Below are positions 8,751 through 17,858 of a stretch of DNA of 61,751 nucleotides, piece by piece (within the stretch, counting starts at the first letter, position 1; each line of letters opens with the position of its first letter). The notes below the pieces were generated by a model. The model was given only the letters and a program-made list of their open reading frames with translations. It was not told the origin of the DNA and did no database searches. Origin of the DNA: CAVLDP01 sp963661945 (GTDB lineage Bacteria > Bacillota > Clostridia > Lachnospirales > Lachnospiraceae); assembly GCA_963661945.1 (NCBI GenBank), contig CAVLDP010000011.1:1-61751 (forward strand), read 5' to 3'. A program made the position numbers and the translations under genes.

Positions 8751-10133
8751 ATGAGTAAAAGTGTGGATGCGGCAGTGCAGAAGCCTGCGGCAGAGGAGTA
8801 TGTAAGCACAGATAAGACGAAACTGTCGGATCTGTGGAGGAAGGAAGATTGGCTGGCGGTTTGGATTGGATTTATTCTGATCGGAATTGCAGCAATATCT
8901 GTAATAACTGGTGCCTTTGATTTCTCAGCGGCGAAGTTTTCTACCTGGGGCAATGGAATCAGCCCGCTGGAGCAGTTGGATGGGACATTCGTATTCCACC
9001 TGCTTCTGACATTTGTTGTTCTTGGGATATTATTTACCATAGGAAGTAAGCTTAGAGGCATATCTATCAAGAAATATATTCCTGCATATTTGGGACTCTT
9101 TGCCCTGGCAGTGTTTGTGAGATTTATCAGTGCAGAGTACACCCTGAATAGATATCTGGAATGGGCTTTCTGGGCCTTGATTGTAGGTCTTGTAGTAGCG
9201 AATACAGTTGGCCTTCCTAAATGGTTGAAGCCAGCAGTACAGACAGAGTTCTATATCAAGTCTGGACTGGTTGTTATGGGATTTTCCGTTCTTTTCTCGA
9301 ATATTGTGAATTTCGGCCTGTATGGACTTGGCATTGCCTGGATTGTCACACCGATTGTTATTATCTTTATGTGGTTCTTTGGAACCAGAGTTCTAAAGAT
9401 GGACAATAAGCCATTTGTAATAACGATAGCGACAGCAACCTCTGTCTGCGGTACTTCAGCGGCTATTGCAACAGGCGCAGCTAGTAAGGCCAAGAAGAAT
9501 GACCTCTCTCTGGCAGTATCTATTTCGATTATATTTACAGTGATTATGATGGTATTTGAGCCAATCATTATTAAGGCAGTTGGCATGAGCGAGCTTATGG
9601 GAGGAGCCTTGATTGGCGGAACTGTGGATTCCACAGGAGCAGTAACGATTGCTGGTACAGCTCTGGGCGAGACAGCTCAGACGGCAGCAGTTCTTGTGAA
9701 ATCTATTCAGAATATCTTGATTGGATTTATTGCCTTTGCGGTAGCGATTTTCTTCACGACGCATGTAGAGGGCGGTACGGATGCGACCAAGAATTCCGTT
9801 GGCGCAGCTGAAATCTGGTATAGACTGCCGAAGTTTATCCTCGGCTTCTTCGCAGCATCTCTTCTTGCATCCTTTGCATTTCTTCCAGCAATTGGCAAGG
9901 AAAATGTATCTGCGATTAATACAGTGCTCGATCAGTACAAGAATTGGGCTTTCGTACTGGCCTTTGTGAGCATTGGTCTTGAGACGAATTTCCGTGAAAT
10001 TAAGGAAGAATTCCAGGGAGGCAAGCCACTAATTCTGTACGTGGTAGGTCAGCTCTTCAATATTGTACTGACATACCTTGCGGTATATGTTCTCTTGTCT
10101 GGCAGATTCTTCCCAATTCCGGTATTACAGTAG
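8751..10133 (+). CDS. YeiH/UPF0324 family putative sulfate exporter
   Basis: 460-residue membrane protein; RBS AAGGAGAGG precedes ATG 8751. Seen: a soluble N-terminal stretch of about 40 residues, then roughly ten to twelve hydrophobic segments; conserved family text VCGTSAAIATG and the second-half GALIGGTVDSTGAV. Known: the YeiH/YadS family is annotated as putative sulfate exporters, mostly by association with CysL/LysR regulators; direct transport evidence is thin. Longer than the typical family member of about 340 residues, because of the N-terminal region and an enlarged central part. It is followed by a small two-TM protein 15 nt downstream. Confidence 0.85.
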   Translation: MSKSVDAAVQKPAAEEYVSTDKTKLSDLWRKEDWLAVWIGFILIGIAAISVITGAFDFSAAKFSTWGNGISPLEQLDGTFVFHLLLTFVVLGILFTIGSKLRGISIKKYIPAYLGLFALAVFVRFISAEYTLNRYLEWAFWALIVGLVVANTVGLPKWLKPAVQTEFYIKSGLVVMGFSVLFSNIVNFGLYGLGIAWIVTPIVIIFMWFFGTRVLKMDNKPFVITIATATSVCGTSAAIATGAASKAKKNDLSLAVSISIIFTVIMMVFEPIIIKAVGMSELMGGALIGGTVDSTGAVTIAGTALGETAQTAAVLVKSIQNILIGFIAFAVAIFFTTHVEGGTDATKNSVGAAEIWYRLPKFILGFFAASLLASFAFLPAIGKENVSAINTVLDQYKNWAFVLAFVSIGLETNFREIKEEFQGGKPLILYVVGQLFNIVLTYLAVYVLLSGRFFPIPVLQ

Positions 10134-10148
10134 CAGGAGGGATTTGAT

Positions 10149-10427
10149 ATGAAATATTTGAAGAGAATCCTGGGTGGAATAGCACTTCTTGCGATACTTG
10201 GTCTTGTGATCTACATTATGTCGAATCATCTGGGCCTGATTGATGGGATGGACTTTGGTGCAGGAGCCTATTATTATGCGGATATTCCACAATTTTCTAA
10301 ATATGTAGATGTAGAGCATTATCAATCGAAGACTCCGATGTGGGTTCTTATAGGCCTCTTCCTGATATGGGGGCATATCATGTATAAGCTTTGGACCTGG
10401 TTGGAGAAGCCACAGGGGAGAGGCTAG
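10149..10427 (+). CDS. Small two-TM membrane protein of unknown function
   Basis: 92 residues; GGAGGG precedes ATG 10149, 15 nt after the YeiH-family gene. Seen: TM1 at about 6-26 (IAIL-rich), a polar middle (DFGAGAYYYADIPQFSKYV) and TM2 at about 65-84 (VLIGLFLIWGHIMYKLW). I do not recognise the family. Its close spacing suggests an accessory subunit of the YeiH-family transporter. The stop codon is the last known sequence before an assembly gap. Confidence 0.75.
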   Translation: MKYLKRILGGIALLAILGLVIYIMSNHLGLIDGMDFGAGAYYYADIPQFSKYVDVEHYQSKTPMWVLIGLFLIWGHIMYKLWTWLEKPQGRG

Positions 10428-10687
10428 NNNNNNNNNNNNNNNNNNNNNNNNNNNNNNNNNNNNNNNNNNNNNNNNNNNNNNNNNNNNNNNNNNNNNNNNN
10501 NNNNNNNNNNNNNNNNNNNNNNNNNNNNNNNNNNNNNNNNNNNNNNNNNNNNNNNNNNNNNNNNNNNNNNNNNNNNNNNNNNNNNNNNNNNNNNNNNNNN
10601 NNNNNNNNNNNNNNNNNNNNNNNNNNNNNNNNNNNNNNNNNNNNNNNNNNNNNNNNNNNNNNNNNNNNNNNNNNNNNNNNNNNNNNN
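10428..10687. other. Assembly gap (260 N)
   Basis: Unresolved bases. The C-terminal part of the HD-GYP gene (minus strand) must lie here. Confidence 1.
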
Positions 10688-11928
10688 CCATCATAACGTT
10701 CATGATGGCCGGCAACGGCAGGAATTACATAATCCATATTCGGCAGGCTGCTGATAATCTGGACAGAGCTATCGACATGAGTCTTCATGATCGTGTACTC
10801 TTCCGGTGTCAGGCCTGCCTTTTTCTGTAGTACATGTTCCGGAATACTGATCTTGCCGATGTCATGTAGCAGGCCGGCCTGGCGAATGGCCTCGATATCC
10901 TGGTCCGGGTAATTCAGGGCGCGCGCAAGGCATGTGGCGTAGTAAGCTACGTTACGCGAATGCTTGTAGGTGTAATGGTCCTTGGCATTGATGGTCGCGG
11001 TCAAGGCATCCAAGGTTGCTTCGTAGGTCGCATAGATATTGGTATAGTCATTTTTGACGAAGATGTTTCGCACAATGGCCTTATAGCATAAGGTGATGGT
11101 CCAAGCAGCTACCTGGAAAATGATGGAGAAGATTAGAATCTTCTGATTGCCAAGAGTAGGAAACAGATAGTCTATGGCCTCGATTAAGTTTGGCGAGAGA
11201 GCATAGAAGATAGTTAGTGTGAAAATGGCACTGATCGCATAGCAGACACCATCTGATACGAGCCTCTTCGTCTTGAAGAGATTCTTCTTAATCAGGCAAT
11301 ACATCATGAGCAGGGCGTTGATGACGCCGCTTAGAATGTCGATAGGAAATCCAGCAAAGAAGCTGAAATTCACCAGGATATTGCCTAGAATCAGTATGAC
11401 AATTCCGATAAGAAGAGGCCTAATTTGCTTGAAATAGAGCCGATTACCCTTACAGCAGATGGTGATCACTTCAATCATCCGAATGACAGGAAGCATGGCA
11501 CCGGCAAATAGAATAACTACCATCGGCGTAGAATGGTAGACGAAGCTGATATCGCCAGTGGAAGTTGTAACAAGCTCTGGCCAGCGAAGGAATATTCCGC
11601 TTGGGATGTTCATGACGAAGAGGCAAGCGGTTAGGAAGATATAGATATTGTCCCTGCGAAGACGTGGTAGTTTCAGGAAATTTCGGACAAACTCGTAGTA
11701 GACGTGTCCCAGCATGACTATGCCAAGTAGGGACACGTGATACCAGAATTCATAATTAGGAGCTGATTGGATTCGCATGAGNNNNNNNNNNNNNNNNNNN
11801 NNNNNNNNNNNNNNNNNNNNNNNNNNNNNNNNNNNNNNNNNNNNNNNNNNNNNNNNNNNNNNNNNNNNNNNNNNNNNNNNNNNNNNNNNNNNNNNNNNNN
11901 NNNNNNNNNNNNNGATAAAACTTCCCAT
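10688..11928 (-). CDS. Membrane-anchored HD-GYP domain protein, interrupted by gaps
   Basis: Partial. Proposed start ATG 11928 (MGSFI) has AGGTGG 6 nt upstream; the 132-N gap keeps the frame, which agrees with one gene if the gap length is right. Seen after the gap: six or seven hydrophobic segments resembling a 7TM sensor region, then an HD domain with TYKHSRNVAYYA, LLHDIGKISIPEHVL, and the final HHERYDG at the edge of the 3-prime gap; the GYP motif itself would fall in that gap. Known: HD-GYP proteins hydrolyse c-di-GMP. Inferred role: a membrane sensor linked to c-di-GMP turnover. The signal is unknown. Confidence 0.85.
11782..11913. other. Assembly gap (132 N)
   Basis: Unresolved bases inside the 5-prime part of the HD-GYP gene. 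The 56 nt from 11914 to 11969 hold that gene's proposed start and RBS. Confidence 1.
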
Positions 11929-11969
11929 ATTTATCCACCTAAAACGATATATCTATAGTTGAGAATTGT

Positions 11970-14018
11970 TTAGAATTCTCGGTAGAAATCATCTCTCATC
12001 TCAGATGTAACCAGGTAGCATTCTGCTCCATAGAGCTCGGATGCTGGTACTCTCCAAGGCTTGCCATAATAGAAGATATCGTGGACAAGCTGGCCATCTG
12101 CATAGATCTGAGCAACGTCGCATGGCATATCAAATGTAGCAAAGCCGGTATCGGAAGAGACAGATAACTTGTACCAGGAGATGGCTCTTGGTTCGTGGTC
12201 TACAGTAGCACTTACGGCACCTTCGCCGCAAGCATCATTGAATAGCTGCATCTCATCAGGATAAGGAAGAGGAAATGCTTCGCTGCAAGGACTGAGAGTG
12301 ACCTCGGCATCGCCTCCCAGATTGAAGTCTGCAGGGACAACCTCGCCGTCCAACTCGATTAGGTCAACTCCATCTCCGATATAGAGGTCCTCCCCAAGTT
12401 TTCTGGCATAGAGAGCCTGGTCAAGGGACAAGGTAACAATGGTTATATCGTCTACCTCTATGCCACTTTCTGGTCCGATAGTAATTGAATCATAGATTTT
12501 TCCGTCGATAGAGAAACTTGGCTCTATGCCTGGAAGGGCTACGAAATAGTAGGTCTTTCCGACATGGCATAGGAGCTGGCTTGTGGCATAATCCAAATTC
12601 TTGTCAGAAAGCTTTATGTTAAATGGCAGGATAAATGCACTCTCCCCGGTAACATTAATAGCCGGAAATGTGACAGAACCGGTGTCAAAGACAACATCCG
12701 TAAGGTCCTTGAGCGCACCAAGCCTCTGATAATGATTCACGAAGATGAAACCGGACTGTCCATCTGTTCGCATGCAGTAGCGAAGAGAGGTGGTATCCTC
12801 TGGACTTACCTCGCAAGTGCTCTTCACTTGTTCCATTGGAGCGAGAATTGAGCCAAAGTCTGCTACGAATAGATGGAGAAGATTCAGCAGGCGATAGTGG
12901 TCGCGAATCTCACCATATTCAGACAGAGGTGCCTGGAAATCATAGGAGCGAATTGGATAGTCGTTCGGGTATCCAGTGGAAATGGTCTCATTGAAGGTAG
13001 AGTGAGCACCGATTTTGTTGATGCCACCGTGGTACATATAATAACCGATGAGATTGTTGCCGTCGCCCAGCTTCACCAGAGACATGGCATAGGAATCCAT
13101 TGGTTTCATGATAGGCCTTCTGTGGTGAGTTGGCTCGATGCCGGCACCAGTTTCGCAGGTCGCATATGGATAGAGGTTATAAGGAAGCGTCCATCCGTCG
13201 GCAGCCTTCTGCGCAATCAGGTCTGCACCGATGGCCGTATCATTTCTCATACCGGTGAAGGTATAGTGCACGGAAGGTGCAAGAGGTCCGGTACCCTCAG
13301 CCCATGGCAGGGCAGCATAGGAGCCAAAGAGAGGTAGAACCTCGTTTACTGGAATTCTGGCACCAGTGACAGAGTTCCAGCCGGTTACAGTGTAGAGTGG
13401 CGCGCGAAAACCGATATCAAGGGCCATCTCCTTTAAGGTTGCAATATGTTCTTCATTGTCGACAAGTTCATTTTCCAGCTGGATAGCGATGACATTGCCA
13501 CCGGCTTCTTCCTTGAAGAAATCGTGGCTTTGCTTGTAGATCTCCTCGAAGAAAATACGAACCTCGGCTAGATAGGCCGGGTCATTGGTTCGTATATTGA
13601 GTCCCTTCTCAAGGAGCCAGTCTGGAAAACCACCATTTCGGCACTCGCCATGTGCCCATGGTCCAATTCGGAGCACGACATCCATTCCTGCGCGACGAGT
13701 CTCCTCAAGGAAGGCATGGAGATCGAGGTCACCGGACCAGTCGAAGATGCCTTCTTCCTCTTCGTGGTAGATCCAGAAGATGTAGGTAGCGATGATATTG
13801 ACGCCGCCTGCCTTCATCTTGCAGAGTTCCTGATACCAATTCTCTCTATGATCACGTGAGAAATGATATTCTCCCATAACACCAATCCAAGGCTGCCCCT
13901 TCCTGGTTAGATAGAGGCTATTTGCCTGAATCTCATCGGCTGGATCATTGTAGGAGCCCATATTCAGGTGGCCGGTCTTTATGTCGCTTGGTTTATAATC
14001 TAGAAATTGATATGTCAT
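11970..14018 (-). CDS. Glycoside hydrolase family 35-like beta-galactosidase
   Basis: 682 residues from ATG 14018, preferred over the upstream in-frame ATG 14105 because GGGGG lies 8 nt before it. Seen: a TIM-barrel opening of GH35 type (GVMGEYHFSRDHRENWYQE, GGVNIIATYIFWIYHEEEEG), DVVLRIGPWAHGECRNGGFP, and the probable acid/base Glu in IAIQLENELVDN. A Glu in ATCETGAG is a candidate second acid. The C-terminal third looks like a beta-sandwich region. There is no signal peptide, so it probably acts on imported galactosides. It stands alone, transcribed away from gtrA. Exact substrate unknown. Confidence 0.85.
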   Translation of the reverse strand: MTYQFLDYKPSDIKTGHLNMGSYNDPADEIQANSLYLTRKGQPWIGVMGEYHFSRDHRENWYQELCKMKAGGVNIIATYIFWIYHEEEEGIFDWSGDLDLHAFLEETRRAGMDVVLRIGPWAHGECRNGGFPDWLLEKGLNIRTNDPAYLAEVRIFFEEIYKQSHDFFKEEAGGNVIAIQLENELVDNEEHIATLKEMALDIGFRAPLYTVTGWNSVTGARIPVNEVLPLFGSYAALPWAEGTGPLAPSVHYTFTGMRNDTAIGADLIAQKAADGWTLPYNLYPYATCETGAGIEPTHHRRPIMKPMDSYAMSLVKLGDGNNLIGYYMYHGGINKIGAHSTFNETISTGYPNDYPIRSYDFQAPLSEYGEIRDHYRLLNLLHLFVADFGSILAPMEQVKSTCEVSPEDTTSLRYCMRTDGQSGFIFVNHYQRLGALKDLTDVVFDTGSVTFPAINVTGESAFILPFNIKLSDKNLDYATSQLLCHVGKTYYFVALPGIEPSFSIDGKIYDSITIGPESGIEVDDITIVTLSLDQALYARKLGEDLYIGDGVDLIELDGEVVPADFNLGGDAEVTLSPCSEAFPLPYPDEMQLFNDACGEGAVSATVDHEPRAISWYKLSVSSDTGFATFDMPCDVAQIYADGQLVHDIFYYGKPWRVPASELYGAECYLVTSEMRDDFYREF

Positions 14019-14174
14019 AGCAGTATCCCCCATATTGCATAAATTCTCATGATACTTGTCATTATAGGGATTGAAAGATAGGGATTCTATGGAAAAATAA
14101 AACAAGGATTTGCCACTTGCCTCGTCATATTGACGATGCTACTATAATACTTATTAAATATATAGGAGAGAACT

Positions 14175-14690
14175 ATGGGAGAGACAGAGAATAAGACTAG
14201 TTTTACTACGAAACATGGGGAGTTATGGAAATTTATTAAGTTCTTTATGGCAGGCTGTGGATCGTCTGCGGTAGAGCTTGTAGTGCATATGCTGCTGCTT
14301 AATTTTACATTTGCAGCCTTGCTTGGAGAGGTGATTGATAATCCAACGCTTAATATGATTGGTATCACATCGAGGGGTTATCTCTATGCTTACCTGATTT
14401 CTACTACGGTAGGATATGCGATTGCCTTTATCCTGAATCGTAAGATTACCTTCCAGGCGGATGCGAATCCATTTGTGAGCATGGTGCTCTACATTATCAT
14501 GGTGATTTTTACAATCTTTGCAAATGGCTGGATCGGTTCAGCAATTACGACATTTGCACAGGCGCACGATTTCACCGGCAATATCGCCGATGCAGTAATC
14601 AAGATTATCTGCATGTTTATTCCAACAGCTTGGACTTATCCATGCAATCGCTTCATCATTCATCGTAAGAAGAAGCCGGTAGAAGAGTAA
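14175..14690 (+). CDS. GtrA family membrane protein
   Basis: 171 residues, four hydrophobic segments (about 18-40, 65-90, 96-118, 134-155). Seen: FIKFFMAGCGSSAVELVVHML at the start of TM1, the TTVGYAIAFILNRKITFQ motif of GtrA proteins, and a cationic tail. RBS AGGAGAG before ATG 14175; a TATAAT hexamer at 14143-14148 may be its -10. Known: GtrA proteins are thought to flip lipid-linked sugars for envelope glycans. It is convergent with a family 2 glycosyltransferase across a shared terminator, a combination that suggests glycan modification. Confidence 0.87.
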   Translation: MGETENKTSFTTKHGELWKFIKFFMAGCGSSAVELVVHMLLLNFTFAALLGEVIDNPTLNMIGITSRGYLYAYLISTTVGYAIAFILNRKITFQADANPFVSMVLYIIMVIFTIFANGWIGSAITTFAQAHDFTGNIADAVIKIICMFIPTAWTYPCNRFIIHRKKKPVEE

Positions 14691-14707
14691 ATATTGCAAT
14701 CAAAAAA

Positions 14708-14730
14708 GGGATTCGGTCTTTCCGAATCCC
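14708..14730. terminator. Bidirectional terminator between gtrA-like gene and glycosyltransferase
   Basis: Perfect 9-bp stem GGGATTCGG / CCGAATCCC with a 5-nt loop; a run of A before it and T after it make it work on both strands for these convergent genes. Confidence 0.9.
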
Positions 14731-14755
14731 TTTTGTTTTGCTCAGATCGAACTGA

Positions 14756-15460
14756 TTACATCTCAGACTTCAGTCTGCGGAAATCACCGAGTGCCTTCCA
14801 ACCAATCTTCACAATTTTTGGAATATCGATGGAATTCTCTCCGCCCTGACGAGGCTTGAAGGTAATCTCCTCAAAATCAACTGCTTCCTTATAATAAGAT
14901 AGGTAAGTTGTCATCATGATATTAGGCAGGTTGTAGTCCTCTGGTAGCTTTGGCAGATACTTGGCTACGACATCGGCCTTCATGAGTCTAAATGGTGCAT
15001 TTGCATCTTGAACCTTTACGCCGAAATAGAGACGAAGAAGGAAGCATACGACATTCTCGACGAATTTGCGATCCTTGCCATCGCCACGAACGACGCGGTT
15101 GCCGATGATGGCAGCGTAATCTTCTCTCTTGTTCCAGAAAGCTTCGAACTCGTCCGGATTGGTCTGGCCATCTGAGTCAGTCTGGAAGATATAGTCAGCG
15201 CCCTGCTTGATTGCGTAATCATACATGGCAATCAGCTTAGGTCCGTGCTGCTTCAGTGTATCTGGCAGGATGACAAGCTTAGGATATTCTTTCTGCAGAT
15301 CTAGGAGAATGGAATGTGTAGCATCCACACTTCCAGAATCAGCGATGATGAATCTGGAATCTTCTCCCGCAAGATCAAGAACCTTGTACCAGGACTTCAC
15401 AACGCCTTCGATGTTAGCCTCCTCATTGTAAGCAGGCATTACTAGATATAGTGTATCCAT
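14756..15460 (-). CDS. Glycosyltransferase family 2 (DPM1/polyprenyl-phosphate type)
   Basis: 234 residues from ATG 15460 (GAGAGG upstream; further in-frame ATGs at 15490 lack an RBS). Seen: YLVMPAYNEEANIEGVV at the N-terminus, FIIADSGSVDATHSIL, acceptor/metal motif FQTDSDGQTNPDEF, and GNRVVRGDGKDRKF, NAPFRLMKADV. Known: GT2 enzymes transfer sugars from nucleotide-sugars; this layout is close to dolichol/undecaprenyl-phosphate mannosyltransferases, but no C-terminal membrane helices are present. Together with the facing GtrA gene it could form a lipid-sugar synthesis and flipping pair, though the two genes are on separate transcripts. Confidence 0.87.
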   Translation of the reverse strand: MDTLYLVMPAYNEEANIEGVVKSWYKVLDLAGEDSRFIIADSGSVDATHSILLDLQKEYPKLVILPDTLKQHGPKLIAMYDYAIKQGADYIFQTDSDGQTNPDEFEAFWNKREDYAAIIGNRVVRGDGKDRKFVENVVCFLLRLYFGVKVQDANAPFRLMKADVVAKYLPKLPEDYNLPNIMMTTYLSYYKEAVDFEEITFKPRQGGENSIDIPKIVKIGWKALGDFRRLKSEM

Positions 15461-15577
15461 TTGTAACCTCTCTTTGTTCATAGACATCAATAAGAAGATG
15501 ATAGTACAAGAAAATGGAAAAGTCTAGGAGAAATCCTATCTCTGGAACGGGTTTTGGTACAGGACATCAGCTTTTGC

Positions 15578-15606
15578 TTGTAAGGAAACTATAAGTGGTT
15601 TATGAT
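15578..15606 (+). promoter_or_regulatory. Sigma-A-type promoter for the lipoprotein gene
   Basis: TTGTAA (15578-15583), 17-bp spacer, TATGAT (15601-15606), 29 nt before ATG 15636. Confidence 0.55.
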
Positions 15607-15635
15607 AATGAAAGAAATTTATGGAGGGAATCTAT

Positions 15636-16241
15636 ATGAAGAATTTCAAGAAAGTAATGGTTGGTTTGCTTGCAGCTGCTATGGCTATGAGCTTTGTTGC
15701 ATGCGGTAGTAATTCAGATTCAGATGCAGAGACTGCAGCAGTAGAGAAGGTTGAGCCTGGTATGTATCGTGCTCATTTTGACAGCTCTACGACAGAAGTC
15801 GTTCCAGCGTATCAGTTTGTTGGCTCTGATATGAGCGGCAATATTCCTGCAGGAACACAGCTGGATGTGACATTATCCCTGAAGGAAGATGGTACTTACA
15901 AGCTGTATGCAGGATTCACAAATGAGAACAACCCTGATACAACAGACCAGTATTATTGCAACATCGCTACGAATGCAACTGGTACTTATACGATTGATGG
16001 CAACAAGGTTACTATTTCTGCAGCAGAGACCTGCGATACAACCTTTGAGGCTGGATCTGATACAATTGACAACCCAGCATACACAGGCTGCAGCTTCGCA
16101 AATGGAGAGGCTGGAACTTGGTCAAGTACAGATGACGCTACTGTTCTTGAGTGCGTACCAGAGACAACATTTACCATCGTAGATGGTGAGATTACCACTT
16201 GGGAAGCCGCTGGAAGCGCTACTGGTAATCCAAACGACTAA
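15636..16241 (+). CDS. Secreted lipoprotein of unknown function
   Basis: 201 residues from ATG 15636; the upstream ATG 15621 is rejected because GGAGGG between the two is the RBS. Seen: lipoprotein signal with lipobox FVAC and Cys23, an acidic linker, then a beta-rich domain with many Thr, Asp and Gly and four or more Cys in the mature part (QYYCNIA, AETCDTT, YTGCSFA, VLECVPE), which may form disulfides. The text DVTLSLKEDGTYKLYAGF resembles lipocalin-like or copper-resistance NlpE-like repeats, without a firm match. It is monocistronic, with its own promoter and terminator. Confidence 0.8.
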   Translation: MKNFKKVMVGLLAAAMAMSFVACGSNSDSDAETAAVEKVEPGMYRAHFDSSTTEVVPAYQFVGSDMSGNIPAGTQLDVTLSLKEDGTYKLYAGFTNENNPDTTDQYYCNIATNATGTYTIDGNKVTISAAETCDTTFEAGSDTIDNPAYTGCSFANGEAGTWSSTDDATVLECVPETTFTIVDGEITTWEAAGSATGNPND

Positions 16242-16262
16242 GCAGAATTATTTAGATAGGTA

Positions 16263-16300
16263 AATAAGGCCTGACTCCAATTTGGAGCAGGTCTTATTTT
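16263..16300 (+). terminator. Intrinsic terminator after the lipoprotein gene
   Basis: Long stem AATAAGGCCTG..CTCC / GGAG..CAGGTCTTATT with one bulged A and a 5-nt loop, followed by TTTTTT. Confidence 0.9.
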
Positions 16301-16329
16301 TTGACATTTTCTAAGAGAATCAGTATTCT
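16301..16329 (+). promoter_or_regulatory. Sigma-A-type promoter opening the 15-kb plus-strand block
   Basis: Perfect TTGACA (16301-16306), 17-bp spacer, TATTCT (16324-16329). It begins inside the T-run of the preceding terminator. Confidence 0.65.
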
Positions 16330-16379
16330 AGTTAAAGTGGGAAGAGTATACTTTTTCTTTCGTTTTGGAGGATTTTGAA

Positions 16380-17375
16380 GTGATTGAGATTATGCCAGGT
16401 AGATTCATGGAAGATACCGATCTTAGAGAGATTATTGAGGAGGCTTTTGAGGCTAGAAAGATGGCTTATACGCCCTATTCGCATTGGGCAGTAGGAGCAG
16501 CACTGAAGGCGTCTAATGGCCAGATTTTCCGTGGCTGTAATATTGAGAATGCAGCCTATACGCCAACTAATTGTGCAGAGAGGACAGCCTTCTTTAAGGC
16601 AGTGAGCTATGGCATCCGCAAGTTCTCTTATATCTGTATTGTAGGCGGATGGGAGGATGCGACAGAGTTCGATTATTGCGGACCTTGCGGAGTCTGTCGC
16701 CAGGTGATGATGGAATTCTGTGACCCGAAGAATTTCCTGATTATTCTGGCCAAGAGCACAGAGGAATATATGGTTGATACCTTGGAGCATATGTTGCCTA
16801 TGGGCTTCGGGCCGAGTAACCTGAATGTGTCAGAGGATGATGCCTATGATCTGAAGTACGCGGACAAGGATGAATATTGGGACATCTATGACAAGGATAA
16901 GAAGCTGACAGGCCGAACCATGAAGAGAAATGTATGGACGCTTGCAGATGATGAGTATCATCTGAGCGTGCTTGGCGTGGTGAAGCGGTCAGATGGAAGA
17001 TATCTTATTACGAAGAGGACGGAAGATAAGAGATGGGCTCCGGGCTGGTGGGAGGTCCCAGGCGGCGGCGTTCTGGCTGGTGAGACTTCAGAAGCTGCGG
17101 TTAAGCGCGAAGTGCTTGAAGAGACGGGTATTGATGTCTCAGATGCGAGAGGACAACTGGTGCTGACCTATCATAGAGAGAATCCTGGCAAGGGAGATAA
17201 TTATTTTGTGGATGTCTACCTCTTCGAGAAGGAGTTCACAGAATCTGATGTGAAATTGCAGGAAGAAGAGACAGCAGGCTTTGCTATTGCGACACTGGAT
17301 GAGATTTCAGAATATGCACATGCTGGTATCTTCTTACACTACGATAGTATTCGGGAAGTCTTTGACTTAGGCTGA
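16380..17375 (+). CDS. Cytidine deaminase fused to a NUDIX hydrolase
   Basis: 331 residues from GTG 16380 (GGAGG ends 8 nt upstream); a TTG at 16365 overlaps the RBS and is rejected. Seen: residues about 10-135 are a cytidine deaminase with zinc/catalytic motif NCAE (Cys65, Glu67) and PCGVC (Cys103, Cys106), plus YTPYSHWAVGAAL. Residues about 165-320 are a NUDIX domain opening WDIYDKDKKLTGR, with a complete NUDIX box at 229-251 (G-x5-E-x7-REVLEETGI). Known: deaminases of this type salvage cytidine; NUDIX enzymes hydrolyse nucleoside diphosphate derivatives. The fusion suggests nucleotide salvage plus pool sanitation, but the NUDIX substrate is open. Confidence 0.9.
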   Translation: MIEIMPGRFMEDTDLREIIEEAFEARKMAYTPYSHWAVGAALKASNGQIFRGCNIENAAYTPTNCAERTAFFKAVSYGIRKFSYICIVGGWEDATEFDYCGPCGVCRQVMMEFCDPKNFLIILAKSTEEYMVDTLEHMLPMGFGPSNLNVSEDDAYDLKYADKDEYWDIYDKDKKLTGRTMKRNVWTLADDEYHLSVLGVVKRSDGRYLITKRTEDKRWAPGWWEVPGGGVLAGETSEAAVKREVLEETGIDVSDARGQLVLTYHRENPGKGDNYFVDVYLFEKEFTESDVKLQEEETAGFAIATLDEISEYAHAGIFLHYDSIREVFDLG

Positions 17376-17388
17376 GAGAGGAGTGCTT

Positions 17389-17856
17389 ATGGAATTTCTA
17401 CTTGAGATGGCTCAGAATGAAGTCTTGATTACGACCCTTGTGGCGTGGGCGATTGCTCAGGGCTCGAAGATAATTGGAGAGACCATACGAAATGGCTTCA
17501 ATGTCAATCGTCTGGCGGGAGGTGGCGGTATGCCATCTTCACACGGGGCTACATTTTCTGCACTTACACTTTCGACGGCGCTTGTATATCGGGGCGACAG
17601 CGTGGAATTTGCAATCGTCTTCTTCCTGGCTATTATAGTCATCTACGATTCACACGGCGTTCGCTACCAGTCTGGTCGCATTGGCAAGTACCTAAACGCC
17701 ATGAAGAAGCGAGATGAAGAAGCCGGCAATGATGTATCAGAAGGCGAAGAGTTCGAAGAAGTCATGGGCCATACGATTCCAGAGATTGTGGTTGGTATCG
17801 TGATTGGAATTGTAGTGACGATTCTTATGCATAATCTGTATTTACTTAGGAGTTAG
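17389..17856 (+). CDS. Divergent PAP2 family protein (DUF212, YuiD-like)
   Basis: 155 residues from ATG 17389 (AGAGGAG 6 nt upstream; GTG 17383 is rejected). Seen: an N-terminal helix, GGGGMPSSHGATFSALT with the PSSH signature of PAP2-related acid phosphatases, IVIYDSHGVRYQSGR, then an acidic insert and a C-terminal hydrophobic segment after EVMGHTIPEIVVG, which carries the last conserved His. Known: DUF212 proteins are membrane proteins of undefined substrate, probably lipid phosphate phosphatases. Tightly placed between the deaminase-NUDIX gene and proA. Confidence 0.88.
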   Translation: MEFLLEMAQNEVLITTLVAWAIAQGSKIIGETIRNGFNVNRLAGGGGMPSSHGATFSALTLSTALVYRGDSVEFAIVFFLAIIVIYDSHGVRYQSGRIGKYLNAMKKRDEEAGNDVSEGEEFEEVMGHTIPEIVVGIVIGIVVTILMHNLYLLRS

Positions 17857-17858
17857 TT

